The position numbers were made by a program, and so were the translations under genes. The notes below the pieces were generated by a model, which was not told where the DNA came from, did not search any database, and was given only the letters and a program-made list of their open reading frames with translations. From Microbulbifer rhizosphaerae (GTDB lineage Bacteria; Pseudomonadota; Gammaproteobacteria; Pseudomonadales; Cellvibrionaceae), in NCBI RefSeq assembly GCF_014191725.1, contig NZ_JACHWZ010000013.1, positions 62,001-126,000 on the forward strand: DNA of 64,000 nt. The letters run 5' to 3'. Of this stretch, positions 7,649 through 15,131 are shown in pieces. How positions within the stretch are numbered: position 1 is the first letter of the stretch; every line of letters begins with the position of its first letter.

Positions 7649-8928
7649 TAAATTAAACTGTCGATTTCCCCGACCAGCCGCTCCAGCGCACCGCTGTTCT
7701 CCGCCGCCACTTCCCGCCCGCGCTCACCGGCGCTACGGCGCCCGCTGTCATCCCGCAGCCAGTCCGCCAGTTGGTCGGCCAGCTGTTCCGCATCCTCCAC
7801 CACGCGCATGCCGCCGGCGTCGATCAACAGCTGGGCCACGGTGGAGAAATTGTGCAGGTGCGGGCCGCATACTACCGGCACGCCCCAGGCCGCGGGCTCG
7901 ATAATATTGTGCCCGCCCACCGGCACCAGGCTGCCGCCCACAAACGCCAGGTCACAGGCACCATAGAAACGCAGCAACTCGCCCATGGTATCCCCCAACA
8001 GCACCCGGTGGGCCGGGCCGGGCAGCCCGTCGTCGCTGCGCCGCAACAGGGCCAGGTTGCGGCTCCGGCACAGGCGCGCCACGCTGTCGAAGCGCTGGGG
8101 GTGCCGCGGCACCAGCACCAGCAGCAATTCCGGGAAGTCCTCCAGCAGCCGCTGGAAAGCGTCGAGCACTATCTCCTCCTCGCCGGCATGGGTGCTGGCC
8201 GCCAGCCACACCGGCCGGCCTCTGCGGCCGCGCCACTGGTGTGCCAGCACCTGGGCCTCACTCTCCAGCCCCAGGTTTATCTGCAGGTCGAACTTGATAT
8301 TGCCGCTGGCGACCACCCGCTCCGCCGGCAGACCCAGTTCGACAAAGCGCTGCGCATCGGCGGGATACTGGGCCACTACGCGATCCAATTCTCGCAACAT
8401 AGGCCGTGCCAGGCGGCCGAAGCGGGCGTAGCCGGCAGCGGATTTCTCACTCAGGCGGGCGTTGGCCAGCAGCGTGGGGATACCGCGCTGCGCACAGTGG
8501 GCGAGCAGGTTGGGCCAGAGCTCGGTCTCCATGATCACCAGCGCGTCCGGGCGCAGGGCATCGACAAACGGCGCTATACACTCCGGCAGGTCATAGGGTG
8601 CGTAATAGTGCAGCAGGCGCCCGCCGATCAATGGTTGCAATACCGCGCGCGCGCGCTCGGAACCGGTGGGCGTGCTGGTGGTAACCAGCCACTGCCAGCG
8701 CGGGTGGCGCGCCGCCAATTTTTCGATCATCGGCACTGCCGCCAGCGTCTCGCCCACGGAGACCGCGTGCACCCAGATCAGGGGCGCGCGGCTCGCGCGC
8801 TCCGGCACCCGGCCAAAGCGCTCACGCCAGCGGCTCCGGTACTCCGGCTGCGCGCGGCCGCGCCACCAGAGACGCAGGAGAATAAGGGGAACTGCGGCCC
8901 GGAGCAGCCAAGTGTAGAGGGAACGCAT
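7648..8928 (-). CDS. waaA: 3-deoxy-D-manno-octulosonic acid transferase
   Basis: 426 aa. GT30 glycosyltransferase that adds Kdo from CMP-Kdo to lipid IVA at the inner membrane. The N-terminus MRSLYTWLLRAAVPLILLRL is a membrane anchor that aligns with E. coli WaaA, which decides the start at 8928 over an upstream ATG at 8970. The acceptor-side motif SVGET carries E60, the proposed catalytic base. ETELWPN, ANARLSEKSA, LVPRHPQRF, GDTMGEL and FVGGSLVPVGGHNI blocks are all present. Upstream of the start lies a 29-base motif also found before gcvT. Monocistronic. Confidence 0.95.
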   Translation of the reverse strand: MRSLYTWLLRAAVPLILLRLWWRGRAQPEYRSRWRERFGRVPERASRAPLIWVHAVSVGETLAAVPMIEKLAARHPRWQWLVTTSTPTGSERARAVLQPLIGGRLLHYYAPYDLPECIAPFVDALRPDALVIMETELWPNLLAHCAQRGIPTLLANARLSEKSAAGYARFGRLARPMLRELDRVVAQYPADAQRFVELGLPAERVVASGNIKFDLQINLGLESEAQVLAHQWRGRRGRPVWLAASTHAGEEEIVLDAFQRLLEDFPELLLVLVPRHPQRFDSVARLCRSRNLALLRRSDDGLPGPAHRVLLGDTMGELLRFYGACDLAFVGGSLVPVGGHNIIEPAAWGVPVVCGPHLHNFSTVAQLLIDAGGMRVVEDAEQLADQLADWLRDDSGRRSAGERGREVAAENSGALERLVGEIDSLI

Positions 8929-8972
8929 GGGGATAGGTATTTCGCTGCAAGCTTCTTTCGGGGCCGCCATGA

Positions 8973-9001
8973 TAGGGCCTGTTTACTCTAAATTCGATAG
9001 C
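8973..9001. repeat. 29-bp motif shared with the gcvT leader (copy 1)
   Basis: Begins TAGGGCCTGTT, ends CTAAATTCGATAGC, and matches 60115-60143 at 27 of 29 positions. It lies 44 bases upstream of the waaA ATG in the same orientation, relative to the gene, as the copy before gcvT. It may be a dispersed repeat or part of a leader/promoter. Confidence 0.6.
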
Positions 9002-9118
9002 TGCATTACCGCCCTGAATGGGCTGGAAAAGGCCCTCTACAATCGGAAAGAATAAATTATCCCAACTTATCTTTCACAACGAATAAAAAATTTGGTATCG
9101 TCCTGCTCAATGCATGAT

Positions 9119-9146
9119 GGTTCTTCGTCCGGCCGGACGGAGAACC
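9119..9146. promoter_or_regulatory. 28-bp near-perfect palindrome upstream of the amidase gene
   Basis: GGTTCTTCGTCCGG joined to its near-exact inverse, with one mismatched pair; the central CGTCCGGCCGGACG is perfect. It lies 70 bases upstream of the amidase ATG in an AT-rich gap. Possible operator, or a factor-independent stop for transcripts from either side. The rest of 9002-9216 shows no gene. Confidence 0.4.
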
Positions 9147-9216
9147 CTATTGCACGCACGGGCAGTATGTTAATCGTTGGAGGTACGCGGCCAATCAAAG
9201 TTAGGGAGAAATAATC

Positions 9217-10935
9217 ATGATAACTGGCAGAATGTGCACACTGCTTTGCCTGGGCTTGCTCAGCCAGTGGGCAATTGCAGATGGTGAACAAAAAATACAA
9301 TCTGGGCTGAGGGCGCAGCTTGCCGCTGAAGAACAGCAACTGCTGCCGAAGCGACAGGAATATATTCGTTATTTCAACAGCGCCTATGCTGCTTATCCTT
9401 CCATACCCGACGGGACTCTTGAAGCCATTGCCTACGTACAGACCCGCTGGATGCATCTGGACCCGGACCGGTCAGCGGGACCTACCTCCCATCAGCATAT
9501 GCCCAAAGCCTATGGGGTGATGGGCCTGTATGGCGGGGGAGGGTTTGAAGATCAGATCTCCCTGGCATCTGCAATCACCGGTATTGTGCCGGAAAAAATC
9601 AAACGGGATCCCGAGTACAACATACTTGCCGCTGCCGCATTGCTGGATGCAGAGCTGCGCGAAGATGCCGACCGGATGAATATTCTGCGGGGCGGGATGC
9701 TTATCAAGCCGAAACGGGAAGACATGACGCCGATTCTCAAGCGCTACGCGGGCTTCTCTCCTTATCCGGAGGAAAATGCCGCGCAGGAATACGTGCGAAA
9801 CAGTTTCGCCTATGACGTCCTTCTCGCCCAAGATCGAGGCGTGGACGATCGGGGCATCAAGGTTCCCGAGAACCCCGTTTCCTGGGAGCGGGCCTTTTCA
9901 CCTGAACAATTGACCGCGATGCGGGCACCCTTTGTCCGCCTGGATGTCACCGAGGATATCCTTGAAACCAGAGAGTATCGCGTTGATCCGATTACCAAAA
10001 CGCTTCAGAAGAAAGACGCTACGGAAAGCAATTCTCTGGAGATGCCGGAAACGGGAGCGAATGCGCAGGGTTCCGTAAGTATTCAGAGTACGGATTATGG
10101 TCCCGCACGGTGGGTGCCGTCGCCGTACTACCACAATCGTTCCTCCTATGACTCCACCACTATCCATACCGCTGAGGGGACTTACGCGGGCACCATCAGC
10201 TGGTTTCAGAATAATCCTCGCTCGGTCAGTGCCCACTATGTGATACGCAGTTCTGACGGCCAGGTAACTCAGATGGTGCGCAACCATAACGCAGCCCACC
10301 ACGTAGGCATCCATAATGGCACCACTCTGGGCATTGAGCATGAAGGCTATGTCGACAACAGCTCGTGGTATACCAACGCGATGTACAACAGTTCCGCCGC
10401 ACTGGTGAAAAACTTTTGTGGTCGCTACGCGGCTATCGACTGCAGTAAAGCCTACAACGGGCCAGCGCACAGCTCGGCGGTAGTACTATCGTCCTCCATC
10501 GATGTCAAAGGGCATCAACACTATACCGGCCAGGACCACACCGATCCGGGAATCAACTGGAACTGGAGCAAATACTACTCGTTGCTCAACGACGGGTCCG
10601 ACGGCAACCCGCACAACCCGTACGCCCCCGAGGAGATCTGCGGCAGCGGCTACGAGGTGATCGACTCGCACGCGCTCAGCGGCGGGCGGGTGTACCTGCT
10701 TTACAACAGCTCCAATGGCTACAACTGCGCAGTCACCCTCAAGACCCTCAATCTCGGCAGTCCGAGTGCAGTCTCGGCCAGCCTCCAGGTCAAAGGGGAA
10801 ACCATGGCCACCGACTCAGGCAACTTCTCCTACTACGCCGGACCAGTGAAGAGATCCGCACCGGATACCTGCGTCAAATGGGGTGGTTCGGTCGGCTCCG
10901 GCTCCTACATGAGCGAATTCGAACACTGTGGCTAA
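9217..10935 (+). CDS. secreted N-acetylmuramoyl-L-alanine amidase with SLT-like N-terminal and SapA-like C-terminal domains
   Basis: 572 aa. Signal peptide to about residue 21. Residues 50-150 resemble a lytic-transglycosylase fold (EAIAYVQTRW, YGVMGLYG, DPEYNILAAAALLDAE). Residues 310-455 are an Amidase_2 domain with expected zinc ligands H317, H433 and D443 and the GIEHEGY strand. Residues 470-572 carry four Cys (475, 504, 552, 571) and match my memory of the spore-associated protein A domain of Streptomyces. It should cleave the MurNAc-L-Ala bond in the periplasm or outside the cell, possibly on foreign cell walls. GC is visibly lower than in its neighbours, most clearly in the first two thirds, suggesting acquisition. 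AGGGAG precedes the ATG. No operon partners. Confidence 0.8.
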   Translation: MITGRMCTLLCLGLLSQWAIADGEQKIQSGLRAQLAAEEQQLLPKRQEYIRYFNSAYAAYPSIPDGTLEAIAYVQTRWMHLDPDRSAGPTSHQHMPKAYGVMGLYGGGGFEDQISLASAITGIVPEKIKRDPEYNILAAAALLDAELREDADRMNILRGGMLIKPKREDMTPILKRYAGFSPYPEENAAQEYVRNSFAYDVLLAQDRGVDDRGIKVPENPVSWERAFSPEQLTAMRAPFVRLDVTEDILETREYRVDPITKTLQKKDATESNSLEMPETGANAQGSVSIQSTDYGPARWVPSPYYHNRSSYDSTTIHTAEGTYAGTISWFQNNPRSVSAHYVIRSSDGQVTQMVRNHNAAHHVGIHNGTTLGIEHEGYVDNSSWYTNAMYNSSAALVKNFCGRYAAIDCSKAYNGPAHSSAVVLSSSIDVKGHQHYTGQDHTDPGINWNWSKYYSLLNDGSDGNPHNPYAPEEICGSGYEVIDSHALSGGRVYLLYNSSNGYNCAVTLKTLNLGSPSAVSASLQVKGETMATDSGNFSYYAGPVKRSAPDTCVKWGGSVGSGSYMSEFEHCG

Positions 10936-11000
10936 CCGACGGACAGCCTCGCAAGGTAGTACCCGATATCAGGACCCTCGCGTCGCATTTATCGCTTAAC

Positions 11001-11037
11001 TATTAACCCGGCAAACTATTTGATTGCCGGGTTAATA
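11001..11037. terminator. terminator-like hairpin after the amidase gene
   Basis: Perfect 14-bp inverted repeat TATTAACCCGGCAA / TTGCCGGGTTAATA around a nine-base loop, 65 bases after the amidase stop. It has no long T-run, but stem strength and position support termination. Confidence 0.6.
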
Positions 11038-11161
11038 AGCGCCATTCGGGACAGAGGGTATCGACGGCAAGGACCGGCTCTGCGATTTTTAGAGATGCCC
11101 TTCAGTCCGCCGCCTTTCTGCTATTATGGCCGGCGCCAGTTCCGCGCCGAGCAGAGGTAGT

Positions 11162-12382
11162 ATGCCCCCCAGCCGCAAACCCCCACAAAAAGTCCATCTC
11201 GATGTCGCGGTGATCGGCGGCGGTATCGCCGGCCTCTGGCTGATGCACCGGCTGCGGTCCTCCGGCCTGTCCCGCGCCCTGTTCGAGCAGGAGGCGCTGG
11301 GCAGCGGACAAACGGTGGCCTCCCAGGGCATGATTCACGGCGGGATCAAATACACCCTCGGCGGCACCCTCACCGGAGCTTCGGAGGCGATCAAGGATAT
11401 GCCGCAGGTGTGGCGCGACTGCCTCGAGGGCAGCGGGCAAGTGGACCTGTCCGCGGCGAAAATTCTCTCCGACCACTTCTACCTGTTTTCCAGCGGTGGC
11501 AGCGCGTCAAAAGTCGGCACTTTTTTCGCCAGCAAACTGACCCGCGGCCGCGTGCACCCGGTGTCCGGGGATGAGCGCCCGGAAATTTTCCGCCACGCGG
11601 ATTTTCGCGGCAGCGTCTACCAGTTAGTGGATCTGGTATTGGATGTGCCCAGCGTGCTCGATGCACTGAGCGCACCGCTGCGCGACCAGCTGAAAAAGAT
11701 CCGGTCCACCGCCCGCTGGCAGCGCGATGCCGAGGGCAACGCTGTTTTGTTCGCCGACGCCGACGGCGAAACCCTGGAAGTGCACGCGCAGAGATTTATT
11801 CTCACTGCGGGCCTCGGCAACGAAAAGATCCTCGAGCAACTCGGCTGTCGCACACCGCAGACCCAGCGCCGCCCGCTGCAGCAGGTAATGGTCCGCCACC
11901 ACCTGCCCCACCGCTTTTACGGCCACTGCCTGGGCGCGGAAAAAACCCCGCGGCTCACTATTTCCAGTCACCCGCTGGGCGACGGCACCTGGGTCTGGTA
12001 CCTGGGCGGCTCGCTGGCCGAACGGGGGGCATCCCTTTCGCCGGAAAAACTGATTACCGAAGCCCAACGGGAACTGTGCGAACTGATGCCCTGGGTCGAT
12101 CTGGGCGACTGCCAGTGGGCCACCCTGCCGGTAGACCGCGCCGAACCCCGCCAGCGCAATTTCGCCCGCCCGGACAAGGCAGCTGCGCTGCGCACCGACA
12201 ACTGCGCCAATGTGATCGCCGCCTGGCCCACCAAGCTGACTCTGGCCCCCAACTTGGCGGACGAGGTGCTGGCGCTGCTGCACGAGGACGATATCCAGCC
12301 GGCGGGCGGCGATATCGGCGCGCTGCAAACGCTGCCCGAACCACGGGTAGCGCCGACACCCTGGGAGAAAGCCTTTGCCTGA
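11162..12382 (+). CDS. FAD-dependent oxidoreductase (DAO/GlpO-like)
   Basis: 406 aa. N-terminal dinucleotide-binding fold VAVIGGGIAGLWLMHRL, then FEQEALGSGQTVASQGMIHGG, the pattern of DadA/GlpO-like amine or polyol oxidoreductases. The substrate is not evident. ATG at 11162 is chosen because AGAGG lies six bases upstream; an ATG at 11126 would add twelve low-complexity residues. Its stop overlaps the TTG start of the next gene by eight bases (TTGCCTGA), so the two enzymes are translated together. Such a pair next to LPS genes also occurs, as I recall, in Pseudomonas, but its pathway is unknown. Confidence 0.8.
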   Translation: MPPSRKPPQKVHLDVAVIGGGIAGLWLMHRLRSSGLSRALFEQEALGSGQTVASQGMIHGGIKYTLGGTLTGASEAIKDMPQVWRDCLEGSGQVDLSAAKILSDHFYLFSSGGSASKVGTFFASKLTRGRVHPVSGDERPEIFRHADFRGSVYQLVDLVLDVPSVLDALSAPLRDQLKKIRSTARWQRDAEGNAVLFADADGETLEVHAQRFILTAGLGNEKILEQLGCRTPQTQRRPLQQVMVRHHLPHRFYGHCLGAEKTPRLTISSHPLGDGTWVWYLGGSLAERGASLSPEKLITEAQRELCELMPWVDLGDCQWATLPVDRAEPRQRNFARPDKAAALRTDNCANVIAAWPTKLTLAPNLADEVLALLHEDDIQPAGGDIGALQTLPEPRVAPTPWEKAFA

Positions 12383-13205
12383 AATCACTCTGTCCCCGCT
12401 ACCCCTGAACCCCCTGGGCGACACCGGCATGCAGGTGAGCGCCCTGGGGCTGGGCACCGTCAAACTCGGCCGCGACAAAGGCGTGAAGTACCCCGGCAGC
12501 TTTACCATTCCCGACGACCGGCAGGCGGCCGACCTGATCGCGCGCGCGCGGGCCTGGGGCATCAACCTGATCGACACCGCGCCCGCCTACGGCAACAGTG
12601 AGGAGCGGCTGGGCAAGCTGCTGCGCGGACAGCGCGACCAGTGGCTGATCTGCTCCAAGGTGGGCGAGGAATTTGCCGGCGGGCAGTCGAGCTTTGATTT
12701 TTCCGCACACCACACCCGCATGAGTGTGGAGCGCAGCCTGCGCCGGCTGCACACCGAGGTACTGGATATGGTACTGGTGCACTCGAACGGCGACGACGAA
12801 CGCATAGTCCGCGAGGAAGAAGTGCTGGATACCCTGCGGAAACTCAAGCGGGAGGGACTGATCCGCGCCATCGGCATGTCCGGCAAAACCGTCGCCGGCG
12901 GCCTGTTGGCGGCGCAGTACAGCGATGTGGTGATGGTGACCTACAACCTGCGCGAGCGGGGGGAGGAGGCAGTGCTGGACTACTGCTGTAAAAACAACAA
13001 GGGCGTGCTGGTCAAGAAAGCCCTGGCCAGCGGCCATATCGCCGGAGAGGAAGGTGGCGATCCGGTACAGGCGAGTATGGACTTTGTCTTCGCCCACCCC
13101 GCCGTGACCAGCGCCATTGTGGGCACCATCAACCCGGTGCACCTGGACCACAACTGCAGCTGTGTGCTCCGTGCGCTCTCGCGCTCAAATCCAACCCGGA
13201 CGTGA
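12375..13205 (+). CDS. aldo/keto reductase
   Basis: 276 aa from a TTG start that overlaps the previous gene; GGGAG lies eight bases upstream and the N-terminal PLNPLGDTGMQVSALGLGTV matches the family start, so the later ATG at 12429 is too late. The AKR catalytic tetrad is intact: D67, Y72, K95, H136 (IDTAPAYG, SKVG, LVHS). NADPH-dependent carbonyl reduction is expected; the substrate is unknown and presumably linked to the preceding flavoprotein. The stop codon TGA is a hybrid: T belongs to the gene and GA to a 190-bp inserted element. In the uninterrupted sequence the frame would have ended at the same residue with TAA. Confidence 0.88.
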   Translation: MPEITLSPLPLNPLGDTGMQVSALGLGTVKLGRDKGVKYPGSFTIPDDRQAADLIARARAWGINLIDTAPAYGNSEERLGKLLRGQRDQWLICSKVGEEFAGGQSSFDFSAHHTRMSVERSLRRLHTEVLDMVLVHSNGDDERIVREEEVLDTLRKLKREGLIRAIGMSGKTVAGGLLAAQYSDVVMVTYNLRERGEEAVLDYCCKNNKGVLVKKALASGHIAGEEGGDPVQASMDFVFAHPAVTSAIVGTINPVHLDHNCSCVLRALSRSNPTRT

Positions 13206-13404
13206 ATGGCACTAAGTTAAGCCATAAGTTCGATGCGAAGGGCCTGATGCCGGGGGTTCTTTGCGGGACTGTCTGCGAGAGGGACCTCGCAGACAAGCCT
13301 ACAGGGACGTATTTACGGGGGGGCGCCTAGCCCGTGTCCCGCAAAGAACCCACGGCAGCAGGCCCGCCCCTAAGCCTTAACTTAGTGCCATTCAACCCGG
13401 ACGT
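13193..13404. mobile_element. 190-bp MITE-like element with 18-bp terminal inverted repeats and 11-bp target duplication
   Basis: The element (13204-13393) begins GAATGGCACTAAGTTAAG and ends with its exact complement. It is flanked by identical 11-bp copies AACCCGGACGT (13193-13203 and 13394-13404). Inside are a second inverted repeat of about 30 bases (13240-13269 with 13336-13365, few mismatches) and a 9-bp hairpin (13271-13294). No open frame large enough for a transposase. TIR plus target duplication of this length fits a non-autonomous relative of an IS4-type element; the family is inference. It sits in the stop codon of the aldo/keto reductase gene. Confidence 0.85.
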
Positions 13405-13431
13405 AAATACTCTCAATCAAGCTCTCATACT

Positions 13432-13499
13432 CGTCATACCGGCGCAGGCCGGTATCCAGTCCAACGGCACACTGGGTTCCGGCCTGCGCCGGAACGACG
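13432..13499. repeat. dispersed palindromic repeat (CGTCATACCGGC... type), likely bidirectional terminator
   Basis: CGTCATACCGGCGCAGG...TTCCGGCCTGCGCC...ACGACG is the widespread proteobacterial inverted repeat that often translates as VIPAQAGIQ. It contains two nested hairpins and lies between the convergent aldo/keto reductase and tagF-like genes. No protein is supported here. Confidence 0.7.
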
Positions 13500-13503
13500 A
13501 AGT

Positions 13504-14682
13504 TCAGGTTTCCGCCTCGGTCCAGTCCTGTAAATAGCGGTACAGGCGCGCGCAACTACCGAAGTCCGGATACTGGTGAAACAGTCCCTTGACCCATTGC
13601 TGCCGCGCCGGCACCGGCGCATCTTCCCGCAGTGCCTCTTCCAGCGCTCCCTGCAGCTGTTCCGTGGTCTCAGAGAAGTCCGACGGCAGTACCCGGTCGA
13701 AGGGCACGGCAAAACCGCGGCTTTCCATATAGCGCTGCAGGTCCCATGCGTAGAAGACTATGGGCCTGTCCAGCAACAGGTAATCCACCCAGATCGACGA
13801 GAAGTCGGAAATCAGCAGGTCCACTTCGCGCATCAGGCAGGACACGTCGTCGTACACCGCCTGAGAGCAGTCGACGATACGCTCCGAGCTGTCGATCAGC
13901 TCCCGGTAGAGGTCCAGGTCCCGAGGATGCGGGCGGATACCCAGCAACGCGTTGTGGCGCTGCAGCAGTGGTTCCAGCCAGTGCAGATCGTCCTTGCCCA
14001 GCCCCACGCTGCTGCGGTCGTAGTCGCGGAAAGTCGGCGCGTAGAGCAGGAAGCGGCGCCCGGCCTTGGCACTGCGCGCGCGCATGACCAGTTGCTGGCT
14101 GGCACCGGGCAATTCGGTGTAGGGCATGCCTAAAAAATCGTTGCGCGGCAGTCCAAACACCTTGATTTTTTTTGCTTCACTGACGAAAGCCCCGGCGATA
14201 ATCGAACGCTCCAATACCGAAGCTACTGAAAACAACTTGATACGCCGGCTCTTGCGGAACTCGCGGTGGAACTGGTGATTGGTGAAGCGCTCGTCCAGAT
14301 TGCCGATCGCCTTGATGGGAATACCGTGCCACAGGTTCACCAGCCGACTGGAGCGCACCAGGGAAAATTTGCCCAGTGCCAGCCGCTGGCTATGGCTGAT
14401 AAAGCAGTAGCGACAGCGCAGGCGCAGGTGGATTTCGCGGCGGGAGCCACCGGGCACATACTGGGCCTCGCTGACGTCCGCCGGGCGCCCCTCGCCGCGG
14501 TAGTCGATCAGGTAGGTCTGCACCTCGCCGCGGGCATTGCAGTAATTCCACAACGCGCGAATGTTACCCTCGAAGGTCTGGTGGCGATTGATATAGAAGA
14601 GCCAGATATCCGGGCGCGGACGCACCATCAGGGAACGGAAATAATACTTCACCGCCAACAGGCGTTGCGTGACGGCCTTCAC
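13504..14682 (-). CDS. CDP-glycerol:poly(glycerophosphate) glycerophosphotransferase-like protein
   Basis: 392 aa. TagF/TagB-like GT-B enzyme that transfers glycerol phosphate from CDP-glycerol. Key motifs: NLWHGIPIKAIG (H119), YAPTFRDYDRS, RPHPRDLDL and DLLISDFSSIWVDYLLLDRP. Starts at GTG 14682, overlapping the tagD-like stop by four bases (GTGA). Unlike Gram-positive TagF it lacks a long N-terminal extension. The setting with hldE and waaL suggests it decorates LPS core or O-antigen with glycerol phosphate rather than making teichoic acid. The acceptor is unknown. Confidence 0.82.
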   Translation of the reverse strand: MKAVTQRLLAVKYYFRSLMVRPRPDIWLFYINRHQTFEGNIRALWNYCNARGEVQTYLIDYRGEGRPADVSEAQYVPGGSRREIHLRLRCRYCFISHSQRLALGKFSLVRSSRLVNLWHGIPIKAIGNLDERFTNHQFHREFRKSRRIKLFSVASVLERSIIAGAFVSEAKKIKVFGLPRNDFLGMPYTELPGASQQLVMRARSAKAGRRFLLYAPTFRDYDRSSVGLGKDDLHWLEPLLQRHNALLGIRPHPRDLDLYRELIDSSERIVDCSQAVYDDVSCLMREVDLLISDFSSIWVDYLLLDRPIVFYAWDLQRYMESRGFAVPFDRVLPSDFSETTEQLQGALEEALREDAPVPARQQWVKGLFHQYPDFGSCARLYRYLQDWTEAET

Positions 14683-15074
14683 TCCTCCACCCCCCTGATG
14701 ACTTCGATCAACTGGGTGGTGGAAATGGACGGCGTGCGCGGCAGATAGACCACGCGGCAGATATCGCTGCAGAAGTCGAAACGCCCCGCCCAGTCGTCAC
14801 CCATCACCAGGATGTCGGCTTCATAAGCGAGGATATATTCGCGCTTTCTTTCCAGGGATTCCTCCAGGAACACATCGTTCACGCAGCGCAGCGCAGCGAC
14901 GATGGCCATGCGCGACGCCTGGTCGTACACCGGGTAGCGCTGCTTCTTGGTGTAGTTCAGCTGGTCGGAGGACACACCCACCACAAGGGAATCGCCCAGC
15001 GCCGCGGCCCGCTCGAGCAGGCGCAGGTGTCCCAGGTGAAACACGTCGTAGGTGCCAAAAGTTATTACCCGCAT
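14679..15074 (-). CDS. tagD: glycerol-3-phosphate cytidylyltransferase
   Basis: 131 aa, the normal length for TagD. Makes CDP-glycerol from CTP and sn-glycerol-3-phosphate. Nucleotidyltransferase signature TYDVFHLGHLRLL with H13 and H16, substrate motif RMAIVAAL, and the C-terminal RTPSISTTQLI block that closes the CTP site. Middle gene of hldE-tagD-tagF (57 bases after hldE, four-base overlap with the transferase), so donor synthesis and transfer are co-expressed. A related family member, FAD synthetase-like RfaE domain, is less likely because the RTxxISTT motif is diagnostic. Confidence 0.88.
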   Translation of the reverse strand: MRVITFGTYDVFHLGHLRLLERAAALGDSLVVGVSSDQLNYTKKQRYPVYDQASRMAIVAALRCVNDVFLEESLERKREYILAYEADILVMGDDWAGRFDFCSDICRVVYLPRTPSISTTQLIEVIRGVEE

Positions 15075-15131
15075 AGGCAGGCCGGTTCTCGCTCTTTAAA
15101 AGTGTTTGCTAATGCTCTATCAGCGGAATTT

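Noticed and set aside
9067..9456. 129-codon frame on the minus strand at the amidase 5' end
   Set aside because: Mostly antisense to the signal peptide and first domain of the amidase, with no motif.
13334..13537. 67-codon frame containing VIPAQAGIQ
   Set aside because: That peptide is the well-known translation of a dispersed palindromic repeat; the frame spans the MITE end and the repeat, not a gene.
13504..15074. Wall teichoic acid operon
   Set aside because: Only the CDP-glycerol synthase and one transferase are present, embedded among LPS genes; no polymer export or linkage-unit genes.
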